A DNA stretch of 62,295 nt from Flavobacterium sp. UMI-01 (GTDB lineage: Bacteria; Bacteroidota; Bacteroidia; Flavobacteriales; Flavobacteriaceae). Below the pieces are notes generated by a model. It did not search any database, had not been told where the DNA came from, and saw only the letters and a program-made list of their open reading frames with translations. A program made the position numbers and the translations under genes. Where the stretch lies: positions 1 through 62,295 of the forward strand of contig NZ_BPLU01000020.1 of assembly GCF_019656315.1 (NCBI RefSeq), given 5' to 3'. The first letter of the stretch is position 1, and the number at the start of each line of letters is the position of its first letter. Of this stretch, positions 43,344 through 52,445 are shown in pieces.

Positions 43344-43514
43344 ATGAATGCAAAGCAGGAGGTTATATCGCCAGAACTTCAAGAATTTATGAATACACAA
43401 AGAATCCCAAGTGTGGCCGCTCTATTAGTTATTGATGATGAGCGTTTACTTGGGATGGAAGGTTTTGGATATCGGTTGCTAAAAGAGGTTCTACAACTTC
43501 GTAAAATTCAATAA
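43344..43514 (+). CDS. Small hypothetical protein (56 residues)
   Basis: The ATG at 43344 opens MNAKQEVISPELQEFMNTQR and continues with PSVAALLVIDDERLLGMEGF, ending LRKIQ. An in-frame upstream extension to 43224 runs through the structured GC-rich stretch and is not protein-like. The short protein looks compact and helical and could be a small regulator. Its end overlaps the convergent RteC-like gene by 24 bp. Confidence 0.5.
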   Translation: MNAKQEVISPELQEFMNTQRIPSVAALLVIDDERLLGMEGFGYRLLKEVLQLRKIQ

Positions 43515-44978
43515 TTCAATTATTTTTTCTCTTACTGCGCTTTTTGTGGCCGTTTCTACATTATAGTACTTAGTATTTAAACTATCTACAGAAATTGTGT
43601 TGGTCATTTTAGTTTTAAAATGCTCTGCTATAAATTTAAAAATGGCTCTGTGAGTGGGTGGATGAATGATACCCGCTTGCACTAATAAACTAAAGAAATA
43701 ACTTAATTGTGGTACCGATAAATCGGTGTGGAATTTGGTTTTCATTTCAACGCTTATTGAATGCTCCGTAGAGTACGATTCTAATATTCTTTGCTGATTT
43801 AGGTACTTAATTTCTTCTTCTAACCAGCCCGCTATTTGCTTTTTAGCAGATGGTAGATTCGGATTCCATTTGTTGTTTGTGTATAATTGTTTTTGATTGG
43901 TATGTTTAAGATATCTGTATAAGATTTTATATTTCTGAATGTCATCTTCCTGTTTATTGAGCTCCTTGTTAATTTCATCAGTATAAAAGTCAAAAAACTC
44001 TAATGTGTTGAAATTAAATTCTAACATAATATCTTTAAGACACTTTTTAGCTTTCTGCTTATTACTAATGTGCTGGTATACGATGGGAAGGATTTCAGAA
44101 GCATATAGCAACTCGTTATAAGTGATTTTTTGTTTAAAATCTACTTCTGCAATTTTTGAAAAACTATGTAATATAATTCTAATTGCTTTTTGATCGGCAC
44201 TTCTTTTACAAGATTGTTGGAGTGCTATGTAAAATGGTTCCAGTTGTATCTTTATATTTAGAATGCTTTTGATTGAAGCCGGGCTATTTTTATCTAGGTA
44301 TTTAAGATATTCCTTTTCTAAAAAGCGAATTACTTTTTCAATGTAACTGTAGATGATTTTTAGACAATCTTGTTCTGAAAATGTAGCAGAATATGTGTAC
44401 AGCTCATATACATCCTCAGCTTTGATTATCTTAATCAATTTTGCCGCTAAATTTCCTAATGCTAGTTGTTTTTTAAGGATGTAGGTTTCTATTTGTTCTT
44501 GTGAGTTTATTCCAGATATGATTTCTTTTATTCTTTTTTGAATTACTTCAGTTTCAATTTTTAATATTTGATTGCAATAGAGAAAATAGCATTCGACTTT
44601 TTCAATTTCTTCCAAGTTGGTGTTTACTAGAATGAAAAGCTTTGTTGATTTTTCATTGAGTGACCATTTCAACTTTTTATTTTGATGTTTTATATTGAGT
44701 TTTTGCTCAATTTGTGGTAATAGTTTTTCTAAATCCGAAACAATATTATTCTTGCAATCTTTAAGAACTGGAGCTTGAGGATGCCAATTATGAATTGGAC
44801 CTTCTATTTTATATTTAATGTCAGAATCGGTTCTTTTGAAATCAACAGTATAAATATAAAAGCTTTCCAAATAGTTGGAACTAGCAAAATCAATAATTTG
44901 GGCTATGGGACAGCTTTTTGAATTTAGTATTTCACTAATTAGCGTATCATAAATTTCTAGTAGGTAATTGAACTTCAT
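43491..44978 (-). CDS. RteC-like protein
   Basis: I use the ATG at 44978 in place of a TTG two codons earlier. The 495-residue protein is helical throughout, with a C-terminal RteC-like segment (TDLSVPQLSYFFSLLVQAGII ... IFKFIAEHFKTKMTNTISVDSLNTKYYNVE). RteC of Bacteroides CTnDOT-type elements activates excision genes. Together with the excisionase-like gene and DnaC-like ATPase it supports an integrative-element segment. No DNA-binding motif is obvious elsewhere. Confidence 0.75.
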   Translation of the reverse strand: MKFNYLLEIYDTLISEILNSKSCPIAQIIDFASSNYLESFYIYTVDFKRTDSDIKYKIEGPIHNWHPQAPVLKDCKNNIVSDLEKLLPQIEQKLNIKHQNKKLKWSLNEKSTKLFILVNTNLEEIEKVECYFLYCNQILKIETEVIQKRIKEIISGINSQEQIETYILKKQLALGNLAAKLIKIIKAEDVYELYTYSATFSEQDCLKIIYSYIEKVIRFLEKEYLKYLDKNSPASIKSILNIKIQLEPFYIALQQSCKRSADQKAIRIILHSFSKIAEVDFKQKITYNELLYASEILPIVYQHISNKQKAKKCLKDIMLEFNFNTLEFFDFYTDEINKELNKQEDDIQKYKILYRYLKHTNQKQLYTNNKWNPNLPSAKKQIAGWLEEEIKYLNQQRILESYSTEHSISVEMKTKFHTDLSVPQLSYFFSLLVQAGIIHPPTHRAIFKFIAEHFKTKMTNTISVDSLNTKYYNVETATKSAVREKIIELLNFTKL

Positions 44979-44984
44979 AAACAA

Positions 44985-45495
44985 AATAAACTGTATTCTA
45001 TTGTATTGATAAATTTTTAAAGCTTACTTTAATAAAATTACAATTGAATAGTTCTACATGGGATTCGTTTCAGTTATGAAGTAAAAATTCAAAAATGAAT
45101 TCCAGATGCTGAAATTTAGAAGTCCTAAAATAGTCAATCAATTGTACTTATAAGTTATTGATCATTGTATATTTTGGACAACTGTAATTTATCGATAGGG
45201 AAACTCTAAGTTGGAATCGCCTAGTTGTTTCCCTAACTGATAAATCCGTGGTATTAAGTTGGATAAATTTGTTTTCCTGCCACTGCATCGGCAAGAGAAA
45301 AGGTTTGTTTTTGGATAATATACTATTGTGACTAGTTAGGAATTAAAGTCTGTTACTCTTATTAAGATATTTCATTAGTAAAGATAAATTGGTCATCAAA
45401 TAAATTATTAAAAGGTTCTTAGTTAGATTTTCTCCACTTTTTTAATTTGACTTACTCCTTATATATACTACTTTCATAAATGTTATTAGATTAAA
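44985..45495. other. 511-bp gene-free spacer
   Basis: No gene is visible. An imperfect inverted repeat with arms ATTTATCGATAGGGAAAC (about 45188-45205) and GTTTCCCTAACTGATAAAT (about 45227-45245) could be a hairpin. This spacer separates the mobile-element-like genes from the MbnP/MbnH-like cluster. Confidence 0.55.
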
Positions 45496-46512
45496 CTACT
45501 CAGATAAATCTTTTCTTGTTATAAAGTATTTATCATCTAAAGTTTTCAAAAAAACCTTTAGCACTTCTTTTTCCTCCGTAGTTAATGAAATACCGAGCGT
45601 ACCATTTTGTTTTAACAAAGGGTCAATTGTAGGATGGTTTTCTATGCCTTTACTATAATGATTTAAAACCATATCAATTTTTGAAAATCTTCCATCATGC
45701 ATATAGGGTGCAGTATAGCTTAGATTACGCAACGATGGTACTTTAAATTTGTATTTATCATTTTCATCTTGTGTAATTAGTTGTCTTCCTATGTCTTTGT
45801 TAAATTGTGTACTTAATCCATTATTTCTAAAAGAACCATCAGTGAAAAGTGGTTCAGTATGACAATTGTTGCAATGTTTTTGGAATATACTATAGCCTTT
45901 TCTTTCCCTTTCAGTAAATGTTACTCCAGTTTTTCGCATTACGCTATCATACTTAGAATTACTACTAATACACAGCAACATGAAAGCTGAAAGCGATTTA
46001 AAAAGTTGATTAGCCGTAATCTCATCAGAACCATATACCGCCTTGAAAGCAAGACGATAATCTCCTTTTTGACGAAGTTTTGCTAAAACATTATTCAAAT
46101 TCTCGTCCATCTCTACAGGATTTGTGATTGGTGAAATTGAAAACATATCTAGATGGAAAACACCACCATCCCAAAAAAAAGATTTATTCCATGCTAAGTT
46201 CATTATAGGTGGTGTATTACGATTTCCTAGACGATCATCAATTCCATGACTAATGTCATGGCCGTGCTGGGTAAAAGCCGAAGATTGAATATGACAGGAG
46301 CCGCAAGAAATTGTATTGTTTCGTGATAGAACCGGATCGTAAAATAATTTTTTACCTAATTCAAAATTTTCTTGCGTTATGGAATTGTCAATGAATTTAT
46401 ATTGTGGATCAGGAAAGTTTTCAGGGATTGCAAATCCTTCAAACTTTACAACTTGGAATGACATAAATATCATAATAAATATGCTTGCAATAATAACTAT
46501 ATTCGTTTTCAT
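45496..46512 (-). CDS. Di-haem cytochrome c peroxidase/MauG family protein (MbnH-like)
   Basis: The 338-residue protein has a signal-anchor-like N-terminus and two haem c sites, CGSCH (about 70) and CNNCH (about 214), with a distal-side PYMHDGRF motif. It is the cytochrome c peroxidase/MauG fold. Because the gene starts 4 bp after an MbnP-like gene, the best reading is MbnH, which oxidises a Trp of MbnP to kynurenine to make a copper site. Ordinary peroxidase activity is the alternative. Confidence 0.88.
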   Translation of the reverse strand: MKTNIVIIASIFIMIFMSFQVVKFEGFAIPENFPDPQYKFIDNSITQENFELGKKLFYDPVLSRNNTISCGSCHIQSSAFTQHGHDISHGIDDRLGNRNTPPIMNLAWNKSFFWDGGVFHLDMFSISPITNPVEMDENLNNVLAKLRQKGDYRLAFKAVYGSDEITANQLFKSLSAFMLLCISSNSKYDSVMRKTGVTFTERERKGYSIFQKHCNNCHTEPLFTDGSFRNNGLSTQFNKDIGRQLITQDENDKYKFKVPSLRNLSYTAPYMHDGRFSKIDMVLNHYSKGIENHPTIDPLLKQNGTLGISLTTEEKEVLKVFLKTLDDKYFITRKDLSE

Positions 46513-46516
46513 AGCT

Positions 46517-47323
46517 TCAATTATTAGTTAACTTATGCGAAAACATATTCGTATATTTATTAGAAACTGTTTTACTTATCTCACTAAACATGATAGTTGG
46601 ATTTTGGGCAATACTAATCGGCTTATGACCATTAAAAATATGTAAAATATCAACCTCTAGTTGTACCGTGCTCTTCTTATATTTTTTTGCATTAATAATT
46701 CCCTTTTCTTTTAAATCTATATTTACTGTTCGAATATTATTCATTGAACGCTTATCGTAGCCTCCAAAACCACCAATATGATAGCGAAATTTTTTTTGTC
46801 CAGTTCTATCTACTTTGAGCTGGTCACAAACCCCCTCCAACTTCAAGAAAATGTAGCCACTATTCCAAGTCCAATACATTCCTTCAAGCATTCCTCCTGA
46901 AATATCTAACGCTCCCCTACGTTTGTTTATATCCATAGTACTGCGTAAACTATCCACCCCAACTGTAAAGGAAATTGCTGTGTATTTACCTTTTGGAATA
47001 TTTATATTTACTATTTTACTTTTATAATTATTTTCTTTTATTAAAAAATAACTACTGTCTTGTGGTACTTTATAGAAATCTCCATTCTTTTTCTTCAAAA
47101 TAATATTGCTAACAAAGTAATTGAAGGTAGTGATGCTAAACTGTTCTCCAAATTGATTTTTATACTGTAAATTATCGAGCTTTAAAGGATGCCCACCCAC
47201 AAAATGATGAAATTCTATTTGTAAGTTGGAAAGGTCTTTTTCTTTATTTTGCGAATAGAGCGAAATATTTATTGTTACTAATAGTAAAAACAAATATGAA
47301 ATGAATTTTATTATATTTTTCAT
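46517..47323 (-). CDS. MbnP family protein (copper-binding partner of MbnH)
   Basis: The 268-residue protein has a signal peptide (about 1-24) and the family pattern: LQIEFHHFVGGHPLKL, FNYFVSNIILKK, FTVGVDSLRSTMD, and GMYWTWNSGYIFLKLEG at about 147-163 with two Trp. In MbnP a Trp is converted to kynurenine by MbnH and takes part in binding copper. The coupled MbnH-like gene 4 bp downstream strongly supports the call. There is no methanobactin precursor nearby. Confidence 0.85.
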   Translation of the reverse strand: MKNIIKFISYLFLLLVTINISLYSQNKEKDLSNLQIEFHHFVGGHPLKLDNLQYKNQFGEQFSITTFNYFVSNIILKKKNGDFYKVPQDSSYFLIKENNYKSKIVNINIPKGKYTAISFTVGVDSLRSTMDINKRRGALDISGGMLEGMYWTWNSGYIFLKLEGVCDQLKVDRTGQKKFRYHIGGFGGYDKRSMNNIRTVNIDLKEKGIINAKKYKKSTVQLEVDILHIFNGHKPISIAQNPTIMFSEISKTVSNKYTNMFSHKLTNN

Positions 47324-47453
47324 TTTTTAAAATTTTATATGGATAAAAGTTATTTATGCAAATGAATTTTGATACGATTGCAATAATTCGTAGAAAAATT
47401 GAGTATCTATTTTATAAATTTTGATCTTATAAAAAGTTAAACAACAATCTTCT

Positions 47454-48554
47454 TTAATTTTTTCCAGAAATATATTTTGTTAACACAGGATATTCCATTG
47501 TAATTGCTACTTCTGCTGCAGATTCTTTTCCGTACCATTGAGCAATTTTATCAAGAATCTTATCAAGAACCTCAATTGATTTATAATTTTGTAAACTAGG
47601 CACTGTTTTCATATCAATTGTAGATTCCGTCGAATCGCTAGGAAAAATTTCTAGTCCGCATGCTAACTTAATGGGAGTACTTGTTTTAGATACAATTTGA
47701 ACTGAAGCTTTACCCGTCATTAGAAGTGCATCAGCTACTAAACCTATGGCAATTTCGTCATCCCCATTTTTTACATTAAGAGCTATAGGCTCTTTTTTTA
47801 CATTATCTTGTACTACTATCTTATCAGTTAACTTTAGAAACATGTCGCTATTATGGTTGGATGACCAAGTTTGTACACCTATTTTTTTAGCCGTTTCAAT
47901 CGCTTTGTCATAACCTGCAATTGCTTCAACTAAAGCAAGAGATAATGGAATGGATGCGCTTATTCCTGCACTAGTAATCATTTTTCCGTCGGCCACATAT
48001 CTAATATTTTCCTGCCACTTTACATTTGGAAATGATTTTTTCATCTCAGGAATGTTTCTGAAATATGTGGTCGCAGAATGCCCATTCAATAAACCAGTAT
48101 TAGCAGCAACCGTGACTCCAATACAAATACTAACAATTGTACTTCCTTTTTTTTCTTGCTCTTTTATCCACGATAACATTTGTATATTTTTATCATCTCT
48201 AACAGCAGGAATTATAACAAAATCAGCACCCTCTGGATAAAGTGTGTCAAATTCAGCAATTGTATTTTGTAGTTTAAATTGAAGAGAACTCATACGCACA
48301 GTTCCTGGTTTAACAGAAACTGAAACCATCTTGGCAGTGCCAGATCTTGCTAATATTCCATAAGGAATAATAAAATCTGATAATTCAGTACCTTCATTCA
48401 TAGCTAAAACCGCTACTACAGGTTGGCTTCGACCAAATCTGGAACTATAAACTTCAATATTATTTGAAGACCTTTTTTTAATTTCATTTTGTCCAAATGA
48501 TTTATTGCCAATTAAAATCATTAAAGCAATAATCATATTAAAGAATAATTTCAT
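47454..48554 (-). CDS. Secreted DJ-1/PfpI family protein
   Basis: The 366-residue product has a signal peptide (about 1-21) and a DJ-1/PfpI domain: PVVAVLAMNEGTELSDFIIPYGILA, the nucleophile-elbow SICIGVTVAANTGLLNG with Cys at about 144, GHSATTYFRNIP, and MITSAGISASI. This is the arrangement of the GATase-like domain of AraC-type regulators, here without HTH. The C-terminal 140 residues are of unknown kind. It lies 130 bp upstream of the MbnP-like gene. Function in the envelope is unknown. Confidence 0.82.
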   Translation of the reverse strand: MKLFFNMIIALMILIGNKSFGQNEIKKRSSNNIEVYSSRFGRSQPVVAVLAMNEGTELSDFIIPYGILARSGTAKMVSVSVKPGTVRMSSLQFKLQNTIAEFDTLYPEGADFVIIPAVRDDKNIQMLSWIKEQEKKGSTIVSICIGVTVAANTGLLNGHSATTYFRNIPEMKKSFPNVKWQENIRYVADGKMITSAGISASIPLSLALVEAIAGYDKAIETAKKIGVQTWSSNHNSDMFLKLTDKIVVQDNVKKEPIALNVKNGDDEIAIGLVADALLMTGKASVQIVSKTSTPIKLACGLEIFPSDSTESTIDMKTVPSLQNYKSIEVLDKILDKIAQWYGKESAAEVAITMEYPVLTKYISGKN

Positions 48555-48665
48555 TTGTGTTGTATTTAGTAAATAATATTATATTTAAAATGTACTTGTG
48601 AGGTAATATACAATCTCATTTAATTTTCGAAAATTAAGCTGTAGCAATTGTATTTATGGAAAATT

Positions 48666-49046
48666 TTATTTGAATTGAGGAGGTTTCAAAATGAATGGAA
48701 TGTATGAACAACTATAATTTAGAAGTGATAAAAAAGAAATTTGTAGAACAATGTTCTTAAAAAAAAGAATTGTATTTACAGAGAAAATTTCCTGCTTAAA
48801 AAAAACTTCTGAGAATTTTGTATTGTCTTTTTCTACTGTATTTTTTTCAATTTCTTGAAGTTGTTTTATTTTTTTTAAAAAATAGCATTTCCCCTTACAT
48901 AACAACTGAGGGAGTGCTTTATTTTCACAATGATTTTCCACAATATACTGCTTGTTTAATTCAAAGAAAGCAATAACAAAAAAACGTGAAAAGTTTGAAC
49001 TAATCAGAATTGGAAGCAGTAATATGGAAAGTATTTTATTAAACAT
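48666..49046 (-). CDS. Small membrane-associated Cys-containing protein
   Basis: The 126-residue protein has an N-terminal membrane segment (about 5-27), a conserved-looking central motif VENHCENKALPQLLCKGKCYFLKKI with three Cys, and a second hydrophobic segment (about 92-112). I recall similar proteins in Bacteroidota near metal-uptake genes; the Cys set could bind metal. It lies between the AraC regulator and the DJ-1/MbnP/MbnH-like genes. Confidence 0.65.
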   Translation of the reverse strand: MFNKILSILLLPILISSNFSRFFVIAFFELNKQYIVENHCENKALPQLLCKGKCYFLKKIKQLQEIEKNTVEKDNTKFSEVFFKQEIFSVNTILFFKNIVLQISFLSLLNYSCSYIPFILKPPQFK

Positions 49047-49146
49047 GCTTACAAATCTACATCGTAGGAAATATGCTTAATTATACTTTTGCATCAATTA
49101 ATTGTACATAAAGTATGTTTTTATAGTTTCCTACGCGGAATTGTAA

Positions 49147-50031
49147 TTATACAGTCCATTTACATTGTTTTGATTTTTGATATTCTTTAGGAGTAGTATT
49201 GGTGAATTTTTTAAAAAACCTATTAAAATATGCGTCAGTTTCAAAACCTAGTTCCCAAGCGACTTCTCTAACAGTTATATTTGACCAGTATAAAAGTCTT
49301 TTAGCTTCCAAAAGCAAATATTCATCGATAAGCTGTTTTGGTGTTTTATTACAGGATCGTTTTACAACACGAGTAAGTACTTCGGTACTAATATTAAGAC
49401 TCTCAGCGTAATAGTTCACTTGGTGGTAGCTTTTATATTGCTTTTTAAGTAATTTTGTAAACTTTGAAAATATTTCCATCTTTTTATTAGAATCAGATTG
49501 ATTCTCATTTGTTAATTCGGAACAAAGGATTAAAATTACTGTAAGTAAACATCTAATAATTTCAAGATTTTTATTTACCCCTTTATTGTATTCTAAAGTA
49601 ATAAGTTTTATGTAAGTATCAATTTCTTCCAAATTTGCTTGACTTAATTGCAAAAAAGACTGTGAAAAAATAAATTCAACATGGTCACCTATTTTTTTAC
49701 TTTGACCATAAATAAACTCTGAAGTAAATGCTAATGAAACCATTTCAGCATCGCTACTATTATCATGTATATGAACCTGATCTATATTTAGAATAACCAC
49801 AGCAGGTCCTATAAGTTCTTTGGTTTTAAAATCAGCATAATGTTTGGTTTTTCCTTTGTATAAAATACTTAGACAATAATAGTTATGACTGTGAGGATGA
49901 TTAAAGGACGAAACTTTATTATCATATGGGTTATGAGTATGTATAACAAAATAGTTCGATGCTTTATTATTAAAATCTAAATTGTATTTAGGTATTACAT
50001 TTTCCATTATACTGAAGTTACTTAAAAACAT
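49147..50031 (-). CDS. AraC-family transcriptional regulator
   Basis: The 294-residue protein has an AraC-type cupin N-terminus with FNHPHSHNYYCLSILYKGK and a C-terminal double HTH (YYAESLNISTEVLTRVVKR ... VREVAWELGFETDAYFNRFFKKFTNTTPKEYQ). The start may be the ATG at 50031 or the one at 50007. It is the most upstream gene of the MbnP/MbnH-like group and may regulate it. Confidence 0.9.
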   Translation of the reverse strand: MFLSNFSIMENVIPKYNLDFNNKASNYFVIHTHNPYDNKVSSFNHPHSHNYYCLSILYKGKTKHYADFKTKELIGPAVVILNIDQVHIHDNSSDAEMVSLAFTSEFIYGQSKKIGDHVEFIFSQSFLQLSQANLEEIDTYIKLITLEYNKGVNKNLEIIRCLLTVILILCSELTNENQSDSNKKMEIFSKFTKLLKKQYKSYHQVNYYAESLNISTEVLTRVVKRSCNKTPKQLIDEYLLLEAKRLLYWSNITVREVAWELGFETDAYFNRFFKKFTNTTPKEYQKSKQCKWTV

Positions 50032-50283
50032 ACAAATTATACTATAAAATTACAGCTATTATTTGAAATCTGTAGTTTAATTTAATAGATTTTAGTATTA
50101 AAAGTACCTAAATAACTTTATTTTATAAACGTTAAATGCTGTTCTTCAATTTATTTACAGCTTGAAAAAAAAATCTAGCCCCAAGGAGTACTCTATAAGT
50201 AATATTTCTTTATCATATCAATTATTAGTCATACCGAACACCAACAAGTTTGCCATTATTAATTGATTTTGAAGTAATTACAA

Positions 50284-50532
50284 TCAGTATCTTTTTGAAT
50301 TTGTATAAATTGGTTCATCTGATAAAATTTCAATGTAATAACCACTGCTTTGCACTACATCCATAATTACATCATCTTCTATATTAATAACTGAAGATTC
50401 AACTCTAAGAATTCGATCAGAATCTTCCAAATCAAAATTAATTTCATAATAAGGAAATCTTATTTTAAGTTGGAGGTACACCTCCCTAGCTTGATTGCTA
50501 TCTTTTATATCGGTCTTATATACTTCTACCAT
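50284..50532 (-). CDS. Small hypothetical protein
   Basis: The 82-residue acidic protein (MVEVYKTDIKDSNQAREVYLQL) looks like a small alpha/beta ferredoxin-like domain: a beta strand, a helix carrying REVYLQLKIRFP, strands YEINFDLED and RILRVES, and a helix VIMDVVQSSGY. Similar heavy-metal-domain-like folds without the metal Cys are common. Function unknown. Confidence 0.6.
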   Translation of the reverse strand: MVEVYKTDIKDSNQAREVYLQLKIRFPYYEINFDLEDSDRILRVESSVINIEDDVIMDVVQSSGYYIEILSDEPIYTNSKRY

Positions 50533-50598
50533 TCACATATTCATTATATTCATATAAAAACATTTTTTACCAGAGTAGGATAAAGAGTTCTTTAATAA

Positions 50599-51057
50599 TT
50601 AAAGAACGTAGTAAAAATGAGAAACATCCTCTTCGACTGTTGGTTTTGTTTTGCGATAAAATTTAACTGCATAATCATCTACTTTATCCGCTTGTACAAA
50701 GACTTCCTCATATCCAATTTCTTTAAAATATTCTTTCGAATAATTAATAAGTTGTGTTCCCACGTTTTGTCGTTGAAATTGAACCGCTACAGCTAGGTCA
50801 AAAATATATGCTAAAGGTTTTATGGAATAATATTGCTGTAAAGTATAAGCGGTTAAGCCACCAACAATTTCATTGTTATGTATAGCAACAATAGCATGAA
50901 AATCATTTTTATTTAAAAGATTTTCCAAGTGTGGGTCATTTGGGATATCAAAATTCTCCATTATAAAAACGTCTTCAAAAAGGTATATTAGTTTTTTAAA
51001 AAGTGAAATATCTTCTTTTTTGAGAGGATAAATTGTAATTTGATCTAGGTAATTCAT
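50599..51057 (-). CDS. GNAT acetyltransferase resembling aminoglycoside 3-N-acetyltransferase AAC(3)-I
   Basis: The 152-residue protein follows the AAC(3)-I pattern: FEDVFIMENF, LENLLNKNDFHAIVAIHNNEIVGGLTAYTL, IFDLAVAVQFQRQNVGTQLINYSKEYFKEIG (RQNVGT loop), FVQADKVDDYAVKFYRK and the ending VEEDVSHF. AAC(3)-I acetylates the 3-amino group of gentamicin-class drugs. Chromosomal homologs like this are often housekeeping or silent, so resistance is not claimed. Confidence 0.82.
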   Translation of the reverse strand: MNYLDQITIYPLKKEDISLFKKLIYLFEDVFIMENFDIPNDPHLENLLNKNDFHAIVAIHNNEIVGGLTAYTLQQYYSIKPLAYIFDLAVAVQFQRQNVGTQLINYSKEYFKEIGYEEVFVQADKVDDYAVKFYRKTKPTVEEDVSHFYYVL

Positions 51058-51131
51058 AATTTAATGATTGATTCGATTATTTTTACAAAATTCTTTATTT
51101 AGTTTTTCACAACAATTCTAAATTATAAATA

Positions 51132-51160
51132 CCCATGATTTTAAAAATAAAAATCATGGG
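51132..51160. terminator. Rho-independent terminator
   Basis: CCCATGATTTT (51132-51142) pairs perfectly with AAAATCATGGG (51150-51160). It follows the minus-strand fasciclin pseudogene and the operon reaching it from the sigma factor. Confidence 0.8.
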
Positions 51161-51247
51161 CTTATGTGCAGTCTAAACAATTACTAAAAACCGATTTGCA
51201 CAAATAAATATTAAAAACAAACTTTAAATTGATGAAACATGCGATAA

Positions 51248-51775
51248 CTAATTTGTAGTAATTGGAATCAGCATTTTGTCAATACAATGAATGATTCCAT
51301 TTCTTGTATTTATATCATATTTTATTATTTTACTTTCTATATTTCCTATCCCATCTTGAATTACTGTATTTTCATTCACTATTGCAAATCTACGAATGTC
51401 ACCTTCTAAACTTTTAACGGATTGGAAACCATCAGTTAATAATTTTTTTTAAATCATTTTGTTTGTCACTAGTACCTTGAATACTTCTTTAGAAACATCA
51501 TAGATATCTTTATAATTATTTTCTTTTAAGAAGTTTTCAAATGCTACGTCCTCTGGAGCAAAAACTGTATATTTCATGGTTCCGTGGAAATTATCCAGAA
51601 AATTCACTCTATTTAATGCAATGGTAAAAAGTTTGACATGCCTACCAATGTATAAGGTTTCGGCAATTCTTATTTCTTTAGGTAATAGAATTTCATTGTT
51701 CATACAAGATGTACTTAAAACCAAACAAAATAAAGTAAGAATAGTAATTTATTGACAAGTTAAATTTAAATTCAT
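51248..51775 (-). pseudogene. Fasciclin-domain lipoprotein gene with two in-frame stop codons
   Basis: A single frame of 176 codons runs from ATG at 51775 to TAG at 51248 and reads as a complete fasciclin lipoprotein: ITILTLFCLVLSTSC (lipobox), YTVFAPEDVAFENFL, and near the end RNGIIHCIDKMLIP. It is broken by TAA at codon 9 (51749-51751) and TAA at codon 109 (51449-51451), with no frameshift. Both could derive from AAA. The gene follows a lipoprotein gene by 22 bp in the ECF-sigma cluster. Confidence 0.87.
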
Positions 51776-51797
51776 ATACTATAACCACTATTAATAT

Positions 51798-52379
51798 TTA
51801 GTCTGTTACTGTTATACTACAGTTTCCATTGCAATTTATATCCTCTAATGCACAAGCATCTTTTATTACAAAATTTGTGGTTTTTATATTATTGGGGTTA
51901 ACATCTTTAAGGACTAGTTCTAAATTTATTTTTAAAGTATCTCTTTCGGAAGCAAATCTTTTATTGTCGCATTTTTCAGCTTTTGCACGAATATATAAAT
52001 TACTTTGCATGGGAAATGATTCCCGAATTTCACCACTCCAAATGATATCGTAGTTAATTTGACAGCCAAGTGGTTTCAAAATTTCGATAGTTAAAATATT
52101 ATCCTCTCGTTTCACTTTTGAGATTTTAGTTTCAACTTGACAAAATTCGTCTTTTCCTCTTTTTACATTAGTTTCTTGAAACTTTTGGGGATCTGCGTAA
52201 AAGGTAAAATGTTCCCCTATTATTTGATAATTTTCTTTTAATTTAAATTCATCATTCGCATCATGACCCGTATTTTCGCAACTAAACAAAAATACACTGA
52301 GTGCAAATGTTGAAATGAAAACTAAAGTAGGAATAAGTGTTACCCATTTACTGCTAAAATAATTGATGTTGATTTTCAT
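51798..52379 (-). CDS. Hypothetical lipoprotein
   Basis: The 193-residue protein has a signal sequence with lipobox (ALSVFLFSCEN, Cys at about 34) and a Cys-rich mature part (FCQVE, GCQI, KCDN, DACALEDINCNGNC). It is probably a lipid-anchored outer- or inner-membrane protein. The domain is unknown. It lies 66 bp after the anti-sigma/beta-barrel gene and 22 bp before the fasciclin pseudogene, so is part of the sigma-linked operon. Confidence 0.75.
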   Translation of the reverse strand: MKININYFSSKWVTLIPTLVFISTFALSVFLFSCENTGHDANDEFKLKENYQIIGEHFTFYADPQKFQETNVKRGKDEFCQVETKISKVKREDNILTIEILKPLGCQINYDIIWSGEIRESFPMQSNLYIRAKAEKCDNKRFASERDTLKINLELVLKDVNPNNIKTTNFVIKDACALEDINCNGNCSITVTD

Positions 52380-52445
52380 ATATTTACTTTTTAATGTTTA
52401 ATACCAATACGCTCACTTTTGACAGAACGCTACATGCTAATGCTA

